From NCBI GenBank assembly GCA_011773795.1, contig WVWW01000004.1, positions 1-9,907 of the forward strand: DNA of 9,907 bases. The letters run 5' to 3'. The first letter of the stretch is position 1. Each line of letters opens with the position of its first letter. The stretch comes from Acidobacteriota bacterium (GTDB taxonomy: Bacteria > Acidobacteriota > Polarisedimenticolia > Polarisedimenticolales > Polarisedimenticolaceae). Shown here piece by piece: positions 5,421 to 9,907 of this stretch. Under the pieces are notes generated by a model, which saw nothing but the letters and a program-made list of their open reading frames with translations, was not told where the DNA came from and made no database searches. The translations under genes and the position numbers were made by a program.

Positions 5421-6827
5421 CTACTCCGCAGAGATGTTGTAGAGGTAGCGGTCCCCTCTGAGGATGATCGTGTCGCCGACGATCGCCGGCGTCGCGTTGA
5501 AGACGTCGTCGAGCTCGTTGCGCGCGAGGACCTCGAACTCTCCGGTCGTGCTGAAGACGAGGCCCGACCCGTCGCGCGAGACGCTGTAGGCCCGGTCTCC
5601 GGCCGCGACGAGCGAGGCGTAGATGTCCTCGTAGCCGTCGATGCGCTGACGGTCGTAGCAGGCCTCGCCGCTGGCCAGCTCGTAGCACGAGAGGATGCCG
5701 GCAAACCGCTGGAAGAAGAAGACCCGGCCGCCGGCGAGCACCGCGGACGGCACGTACGACAGTCCGATCTCGGCTTCCCACCAAACGCGATCCGATCCCG
5801 TCAGGTCACCCCGTGCACCGGGATAGCGGATGGCCATGCCGTGGGCGTCTCGCCAGCCGCTCATGACCCAAATCATCTTGTTATCGGCCACCGGAGTCGG
5901 GACCACGTTGGGACCCAGTCCCGAAACGGACCACAGCTCCTCGCCGGACGCCAGGTCGTAGCCGACCACGCGTGACCACGCGCTGACGACGACGACATCC
6001 TTTTTTCCGTCGCGCACCACCAGAGGCGTGGACCACGACGTGCGCTCGTCGCGGGCGACGCGCCAGCGCTGCTCGCCGGTCTTCTTGTCCAGCGCGACGA
6101 TGAAGGAATCCCCCTCGTGATCCCAGTTGATCACGATGAGCCCGCCGTGGACCGCGGGCGACGCTCCCTCGCCGAACTCGTTCCGTGTCGTCTGGATCCC
6201 GAACTGTTTCTCCCAGACGACGTCCCCCTGCATGTCCAGGCAGTAGAGGCCGCGCGAGCCGAAGAAGGCCCAGACGTGCTCGCCGTCGGTGACGGGCGAA
6301 GCGGAGACCTGGCTTGCCGTCGAATGCAACGATTCGTGCGGTACCTCCTCGCGGACGACGGTGTTCCAAACGCGCTTGCCCGACGCGAGGTCGTAGGCGC
6401 TGACCATGAATTGATGCACGTGGGTCGGCTTGACCCGCGGCGGGCGGCTACGCCGTTGTTGTTGTTGCTGCTGGGCCTGTCCCTTCGACGCGCCCGATTG
6501 TTGCGAGGCCAGGAGGATGGGCAGCGCTGCTCGGTTGCGGCTCGTTTCGTTCTCCGGCTCGGCCTCGATCTCCTTGTCGGTCTTGACGGCCGACATGACG
6601 AAGATCCGGTTACCCCAGACCACCGGCGACGCGTGCCCGGTTCCTTCGAGCTCGACCTTCCAGCGAACGTTCTTGTCCTCGCCCCACTCGATCGGCGGGT
6701 CGGCGCCGGGCGCCACGCCGGTGTGCTCGGGGCCGCGGAACGACGGCCAGGTGGGCGACCCCTCTTCGGCGGCCATCGGAACGCAAATCAAGGTGACGAG
6801 CAGGAACGCGTTCGTTCGTCCGTGCAT
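5421..6827 (-). CDS. Exported PQQ-type beta-propeller protein
   Basis: 468 aa from the ATG at 6827. Signal peptide residues 1-20 (MHGRTNAFLLVTLICVPMAA, cut before EE). The mature start WPSFRGPEHTGVAP, followed by W-KVEL-GTGHASPVVWGNRIFV, is typical of PQQ_2 / outer-membrane-assembly-like propellers in Acidobacteriota and Planctomycetota. Repeated blade strands are visible: ASPVVWGNRIFV (66), YDLASGKRVWN (145), ASPVTDGEHVWAF (176), VALDKKTGEQRW (244), YDLASGEELWS (290), PTPVADNKMIWV (310), PSAVLAGGRVFF (360) and a final ATPAIVGDTIIL (446). These give about seven blades in total. No dehydrogenase catalytic set is seen, so it is more likely a binding or assembly propeller than a PQQ enzyme. Residues about 83-137 are an insert between the first two blades with a Q-rich tract. 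The frame stays open far upstream into the kinase gene, but the signal peptide and the AGGAGG 6 nt before 6827 fix the start. Confidence 0.92.
   Translation of the reverse strand: MHGRTNAFLLVTLICVPMAAEEGSPTWPSFRGPEHTGVAPGADPPIEWGEDKNVRWKVELEGTGHASPVVWGNRIFVMSAVKTDKEIEAEPENETSRNRAALPILLASQQSGASKGQAQQQQQQRRSRPPRVKPTHVHQFMVSAYDLASGKRVWNTVVREEVPHESLHSTASQVSASPVTDGEHVWAFFGSRGLYCLDMQGDVVWEKQFGIQTTRNEFGEGASPAVHGGLIVINWDHEGDSFIVALDKKTGEQRWRVARDERTSWSTPLVVRDGKKDVVVVSAWSRVVGYDLASGEELWSVSGLGPNVVPTPVADNKMIWVMSGWRDAHGMAIRYPGARGDLTGSDRVWWEAEIGLSYVPSAVLAGGRVFFFQRFAGILSCYELASGEACYDRQRIDGYEDIYASLVAAGDRAYSVSRDGSGLVFSTTGEFEVLARNELDDVFNATPAIVGDTIILRGDRYLYNISAE
6456..6479 (-). repeat. CAA/CAG microsatellite coding poly-Q in the PQQ-propeller protein
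   Basis: On the minus strand this codes Q-A-QQQQQQ (residues 117-124) followed by RR-SRPPR. Four CAA codons in a row are flanked by CAG codons. The tract sits in a low-complexity insert between propeller blades, where length variation should be tolerated, and is the only simple-sequence repeat I notice in the window. Confidence 0.8.
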
Positions 6828-6833
6828 GAGGAA

Positions 6834-6839
6834 CCTCCT
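6834..6839 (-). promoter_or_regulatory. Consensus Shine-Dalgarno AGGAGG for the PQQ-propeller gene
   Basis: AGGAGG on the minus strand, 6 nt before the ATG at 6827. It decides the start, since the same frame is open for more than 900 bases further upstream. Confidence 0.85.
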
Positions 6840-6853
6840 GTTCTTTGGGGTTT

Positions 6854-6874
6854 CCCGATTATCGAACGATCGGG
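6854..6874. promoter_or_regulatory. 21-bp dyad in the divergent PQQ/kinase promoter region (candidate operator)
   Basis: CCCGAT (6854-6859) - 9 nt - ATCGGG (6869-6874), perfect 6-bp arms. A second small dyad, ATCG-AA-CGAT (6861-6870), lies inside it. The element overlaps the PQQ gene's -10-like hexamer and covers the -35 region of the kinase. Its position suits a regulator of both genes, but arms this short can arise by chance in GC-rich DNA. Confidence 0.3.
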
Positions 6875-6887
6875 CCCGGCGAAGCAA
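6858..6887 (-). promoter_or_regulatory. Possible sigma70-type promoter of the PQQ-propeller gene
   Basis: On the minus strand, GATAAT (6858-6863) is one mismatch from TATAAT, with TTGCTT (6882-6887) 18 nt upstream as a weak -35. The expected TSS near 6851 gives a leader of about 24 nt holding the AGGAGG. The -35 overlaps the region just upstream of the kinase's own -10, so the two promoters would compete. Confidence 0.4.
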
Positions 6888-6894
6888 CATGTCG

Positions 6895-6900
6895 TAAGAT
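6895..6900 (+). promoter_or_regulatory. -10-like TAAGAT, 8 nt before the kinase start
   Basis: TAAGAT-N8-ATG(6909). The 8 intervening bases, TCCCTCCG, contain no purine-rich Shine-Dalgarno. The geometry predicts a leaderless or nearly leaderless mRNA and is identical in hexamer and spacing to the one before the DUF188 gene. Confidence 0.5.
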
Positions 6901-6908
6901 TCCCTCCG

Positions 6909-9584
6909 ATGAAGCTGGAAGCGGGCCACCAACTCGGACCGTACGAGATCGTCTCGGCGCTCGGTGCCGGCGGGATGGGCGAGGTCTACCGGGCCCGCGA
7001 CACGCGCCTCGGCCGCGACGTGGCGATCAAGGTCTTGCCGCACGAGGTTGGCGCCAACCCCGATGCTTACGCGCGATTCGAGCGCGAGGCCAAGGCCGTC
7101 GCGGCGCTGTCGCACCCCAACATCCTCGCGATCCACGATTTCGGCCAACACGACGGGACCGCCTATGCCGTGGTGGAGCTGCTCGAGGGCGAGACGCTGC
7201 GCGAGGCGCTGTCTCCGGGTCCGCTGCCGCAGCGCAAGGCGATCGACTACGCACGGCAGACGGCGCGCGGCCTGGGCGCGGCGCACGACGGCGGCGTCGT
7301 CCACCGCGACCTGAAGCCGGAGAACCTGTTCGTCACGCGCGACGGCCGGGTCAAGATCCTCGACTTCGGCCTGGCGCGAACGGCGGCCGAGCAGAGCGCC
7401 GACGCGCGGGAGGACACGCCGACGCACACGCACCTCACGGGGCCCGGGACCGTGCTGGGCACGATCAACTACATGTCCCCCGAGCAAGCCCGCGGGGAAC
7501 CCGCCGGGCCCTCGTCGGACATCTTCTCGCTCGGCTCCGTGCTGTACGAGATGCTGACGGGGAGCCGTCCCTTCGAGCGTGAGACAGCGCCGGAGACGAT
7601 GACGGCGATCCTGCGAGAAGATCCGCCCGAGGCTTCCTCGGCGGACGTCTCGCCCGGCGTACAACGCATCGTTCAGCGTTGTCTCGAGAAGCGTCCGGAA
7701 GAGCGATTTCATTCGGCGGTCGATCTCGCGTTCGCACTCGAGACTTCGTCGGGAATCTCGACGGGTGCGCACCGAGTCGTGGATGCCCCACCGCTCAAGA
7801 AGAAAACGAATTTCCTCTGGTGGCCGATCGCGTTGGCACTCGTGCTGGGTCTGGCCACCGGTGCCGTGCTCGTCGGAAGCCTCGACTCGGCGCCGGCCAC
7901 GCAGCCCGTCAAGGTCTCGCCTCTTACGTTTTCGGGATACGACCTGAACCCGGCGGCCTCCGCGGACGGGCGGACCATCGTTTTTTCGTCACGCCGTGCC
8001 GGCGCAAGCGGCCTGTGGGTCAAGCAGCTCCAGGGCGGTGGTGAGGGCCCGCTGACCGAGGGCCTGGACGACTTGCCTCGTTTTTCTCCTGACGGTTCGG
8101 GCTTGTTATTCACCCGGTCGGAGGGGGAACGGAATTCGATCTATCGCGTCCCGCTCATTGGCGGCGAGCCGCGCAAGGTCATGGACAACGCCTTTGCGTC
8201 GGACTGGTCTCCCGATGGAGCCCGGATCGTCTTTGTGCGTTCGAACGGTCCGGACGGCGCCGTCGGGATCGCGAACGCCGACGGCAGCGGCGAACGAATC
8301 CTCGCGGAGTTCAAGGGCACGCTCGTGGCTTCTCCCCGCTGGTCACCCGACGGGAAGACCATCGCGGTTTGGACGACCCTGGTCAACAACAACGTGATCA
8401 AGGTCGTCAAACTGATCGAGGTCGACAGCGGCGAGGTGCGGGACCTCGCCCCCGCGCGGCCGTGTCTTTCAGGGCTGGCCTGGATCGGCAGGGAACATCT
8501 CGCCTTCACGTGGAGTGAAGACCTACTGGCCGGTGTTGCGAGCACGCCCGCCTTGATGTCGATGCAGAACGTGATCACAGGGGAGACCGCGGATCTGTTC
8601 TGGACGCGGAACACGTTGTACACGCAGATCGGTACCACGGTCGATGTCGCCGCGCCGGGCCAGCTCGTTTTCTCGACGATCAACGCTGCGCAGCGACTGC
8701 GGGAGGTCCGGCTGGAGGGTGAGACGGTCGAGGGTCACCGTACGCTGACCTCAGGCAGTAGCGTGGATCGCCAACCGGTGTACTCCCCCGACGGAGAGAC
8801 GATCCTCTTTTCGTCCAATCGGGGCGGCAGCCTGGATCTCTGGACGATCCATACCCGTACGGGGATGGTCGTGCAGTTGACCGATGACGCGGCGGCAGAC
8901 TGGGACCCGGCGTTCGCGCCTGACGGCGAGCATATCCTCTGGAGCTCCGATCGCAGCGGGAACCTCGAGATCTGGATGGCCAACGCCGACGGCAGCGGCG
9001 CGCGACAGGTGTCGAACGACGGCGTCGGTGCCGAGAACCCCGGGATGTCGCCCGATGGCAAGTGGATCGTCTACATGACGTCAAATCCGGACAAGACGGG
9101 CATGTGGAAGGTCCGCGTCGACGGAACCGAACCGGAGAGGATCTTCGAAGGCTCCGCGTTCATTCCCGAGTTTTCACCGAACGGGAGATACATCGAGTTC
9201 AATATCAACGCCGGTCCCAACACCAACAGGATGATGGTGATGGACTTCGAGACCGGCGAAACGTGGCCGTTCGGGGATCTGACCGTCACGAGCAACTACG
9301 TGTCCTCGGCAAACGGACGGGCGCGGTGGTTTTCGGACGGCAAGCGGATAGCCTATGTCGGCGGCGCCGGCGGTCAGTTGGGTGTCTGGGTGCAGGACTT
9401 CATTCCGGGACGGGATACCACCGCAACGCGAAGAAAGCTGGTGGGATTCGAGCCGGAGTGGGTTGTCGAGACGTTCGACATCTCCCCCGGCGACGCCAGG
9501 GTCGTGCTCTCCCGCTACCGCCCCGGCGGCACCATCATGCTTGCGGAGAACGTCCCGTACGTGACACCGCCCCGCCGTGACTGA
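6909..9584 (+). CDS. Membrane-anchored Ser/Thr protein kinase with extracytoplasmic TolB/PD40 propeller
   Basis: 891 aa. The ATG at 6909 places the kinase start (LGPYEIVSALGAGGMGEVY) eight residues in, as usual for this family. The Hanks-type kinase domain, residues 12-277, is complete: G-loop G19-AGGMGEV, ATP Lys K41 (VAIK), alphaC E60, HRD at 132-134 with K136 and N139, DFG at 152-154, GTINYMSPEQ at 184-193, and D204 (SSDIFSLG). Residues 297-300 (KKKT, inside-positive) precede one transmembrane helix at about 302-324. Residues 335-891 are a TolB/WD40-like (PD40) propeller with [SA]PDG or SADG turns at 351, 393, 433, 479, 626, 670, 714, SPNG at 756 and FSDG at 809, outside the cytoplasm. Autophosphorylation controlled by ligand or envelope state is the expected mode, and the ligand is unknown. 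No substrate gene is adjacent; the divergent PQQ-propeller gene shares its promoter region and might be a partner, which is inference only. Confidence 0.97.
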   Translation: MKLEAGHQLGPYEIVSALGAGGMGEVYRARDTRLGRDVAIKVLPHEVGANPDAYARFEREAKAVAALSHPNILAIHDFGQHDGTAYAVVELLEGETLREALSPGPLPQRKAIDYARQTARGLGAAHDGGVVHRDLKPENLFVTRDGRVKILDFGLARTAAEQSADAREDTPTHTHLTGPGTVLGTINYMSPEQARGEPAGPSSDIFSLGSVLYEMLTGSRPFERETAPETMTAILREDPPEASSADVSPGVQRIVQRCLEKRPEERFHSAVDLAFALETSSGISTGAHRVVDAPPLKKKTNFLWWPIALALVLGLATGAVLVGSLDSAPATQPVKVSPLTFSGYDLNPAASADGRTIVFSSRRAGASGLWVKQLQGGGEGPLTEGLDDLPRFSPDGSGLLFTRSEGERNSIYRVPLIGGEPRKVMDNAFASDWSPDGARIVFVRSNGPDGAVGIANADGSGERILAEFKGTLVASPRWSPDGKTIAVWTTLVNNNVIKVVKLIEVDSGEVRDLAPARPCLSGLAWIGREHLAFTWSEDLLAGVASTPALMSMQNVITGETADLFWTRNTLYTQIGTTVDVAAPGQLVFSTINAAQRLREVRLEGETVEGHRTLTSGSSVDRQPVYSPDGETILFSSNRGGSLDLWTIHTRTGMVVQLTDDAAADWDPAFAPDGEHILWSSDRSGNLEIWMANADGSGARQVSNDGVGAENPGMSPDGKWIVYMTSNPDKTGMWKVRVDGTEPERIFEGSAFIPEFSPNGRYIEFNINAGPNTNRMMVMDFETGETWPFGDLTVTSNYVSSANGRARWFSDGKRIAYVGGAGGQLGVWVQDFIPGRDTTATRRKLVGFEPEWVVETFDISPGDARVVLSRYRPGGTIMLAENVPYVTPPRRD

Positions 9585-9594
9585 CGAAAGCCCG

Positions 9595-9603
9595 TGCTAA
9601 GCT
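9595..9603 (+). promoter_or_regulatory. Extended -10-like TGC-TAAGCT, 7 nt before the DUF4212 start
   Basis: TGC TAAGCT-N7-ATG(9611); the TG one base before the hexamer makes it an extended -10. No Shine-Dalgarno is present. It lies in the 26-bp gap after the kinase stop, suggesting that the symporter genes start their own leaderless transcript. Confidence 0.45.
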
Positions 9604-9610
9604 CCGGCCG

Positions 9611-9907
9611 ATGCCGGATCCGACCGCCCCGAGCGAACAGGCCGTCGATGTTCGTGATCCCCTCGTAGCCGCAGCCATCCAACGCTACTGGCGCAAGAAC
9701 GTCCGCGTGATGGCGGCGTGTCTGCTGGTCTGGGCCGCCGCCGGCCTGGGCTGCGGCGTGCTGTTCGCCGACGCGCTCAACCGGTTCCGGCTCGGCGGCT
9801 TCCCGCTCGGCTTCTGGTTCGCCCAGCAGGGCTCCATCATCGTCTTCGTCCTGCTGATCCTGGTCTACGGCCTGGTGCTCAACCGGCTGGACGCCGAGCA
9901 CCACCGC
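9611..9907 (+). CDS. DUF4212 sodium/substrate symporter small subunit (partial, 3' end cut)
   Basis: 99 residues are visible with no stop before the right edge. The family signature is clear: AIQRYWRKNVRVM (22-34), a first transmembrane helix at about 34-53 ending GCGVLFADALNRF, then GGFPLGFWFAQQGS (62-75), and a second helix at about 75-91 followed by LNRLDAEHH. The match covers the whole family domain, so only a few residues should be missing. In known genomes this small subunit precedes a large sodium:solute symporter subunit of the VC_2705 type (SSS family; acetate-like monocarboxylates have been suggested as substrates). The large-subunit gene should therefore begin just past the edge. 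The short polar N-terminus (residues 1-20) is cytoplasmic and variable. The ATG at 9611 is favoured by its TAAGCT 7 nt upstream and by the domain position. Confidence 0.93.
   Translation, partial: MPDPTAPSEQAVDVRDPLVAAAIQRYWRKNVRVMAACLLVWAAAGLGCGVLFADALNRFRLGGFPLGFWFAQQGSIIVFVLLILVYGLVLNRLDAEHHR

Noticed and set aside
4412..5704. A 430-codon open frame on the - strand across the TPR and zinc-ribbon genes
   Set aside because: Its product is S/R/P low-complexity, it overlaps three real genes, and it has no start signals; it is a shadow of the genes on the other frames.
6117..6908. Upstream extension of the kinase frame across the PQQ gene
   Set aside because: The extension is antisense to the PQQ coding region and low-complexity; the kinase family starts 8-12 residues before the G-loop region, matching 6909.
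6828..7772. Upstream extension of the PQQ-propeller frame into the kinase gene
   Set aside because: It would add over 300 residues of R/V/A-rich sequence ahead of a perfect signal peptide and AGGAGG; the real start is 6827.
9515..9904. A 129-codon open frame on the - strand at the right edge
   Set aside because: It is antisense to the DUF4212 gene and the kinase's 3' end; the DUF4212 reading has a strong family signature.
1..9907. CRISPR arrays, tRNA/rRNA genes, insertion sequences, att sites, riboswitches
   Set aside because: No regularly spaced direct repeats, no cloverleaf-like segments, no transposase or terminal inverted repeats, and no intergenic gap over about 85 bp large enough for most riboswitches.

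Overview
The window looks like chromosomal DNA from a high-GC, Gram-negative-type, soil- or sediment-like bacterium. Acidobacteriota (Thermoanaerobaculia / Polarisedimenticolia-like lineages) is my best guess. The reasons are a GC-rich coding bias on every gene, a Ser/Thr kinase fused through one membrane helix to a TolB-type propeller, several secreted proteins with simple signal peptides, and a Cys-rich secreted protein ending in a fibronectin-like domain of the sort common there. This assignment is an inference from gene style; there is no rRNA or marker gene. I see no mobile element, CRISPR array, tRNA or rRNA, and every gene inside the window appears intact.

Layout, left to right: (1) the 3' end of a secreted Cys-rich protein with three C-x-GxC-type repeats and a MopE-like Asp-rich segment (+, 3-923); (2) converging on it, a 963-aa exported fusion of an N-acyl-D-amino-acid deacylase-like amidohydrolase and a serine beta-lactamase-family hydrolase (-, 940-3831); (3) upstream of that on the same strand, a YaiI/YqxD (DUF188) protein (-, 3872-4336); (4) divergent from it, a secreted TPR-like protein of unknown role (+, 4405-5082) and a small triple CxxC zinc-ribbon-like protein (+, 5135-5383); (5) converging on those, an exported PQQ-type beta-propeller protein (-, 5421-6827); (6) divergent from it across 81 bp, a membrane-anchored Ser/Thr kinase with a PD40/TolB propeller (+, 6909-9584); (7) the start of a DUF4212 small subunit of a sodium:solute symporter, cut by the right edge (+, 9611-9907).

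The genes do not form one pathway; this is a patchwork of short transcription units with convergent and divergent junctions. The most coherent non-obvious signal is in the start regions. Four genes (DUF188, TPR protein, kinase, DUF4212) have a TANNNT -10-like hexamer only 6-8 nt before the ATG and no Shine-Dalgarno, which predicts leaderless or nearly leaderless mRNAs. Three other genes (amidohydrolase fusion, zinc-ribbon, PQQ propeller) have a strong GGAGG-type Shine-Dalgarno, with -10-like hexamers 21-31 nt before the ATG. The other points worth a second look are the amidohydrolase/beta-lactamase fusion, the triplicated small zinc-ribbon protein, and a 21-bp dyad in the PQQ/kinase divergent promoter region. 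No clearly new multi-gene system is visible.
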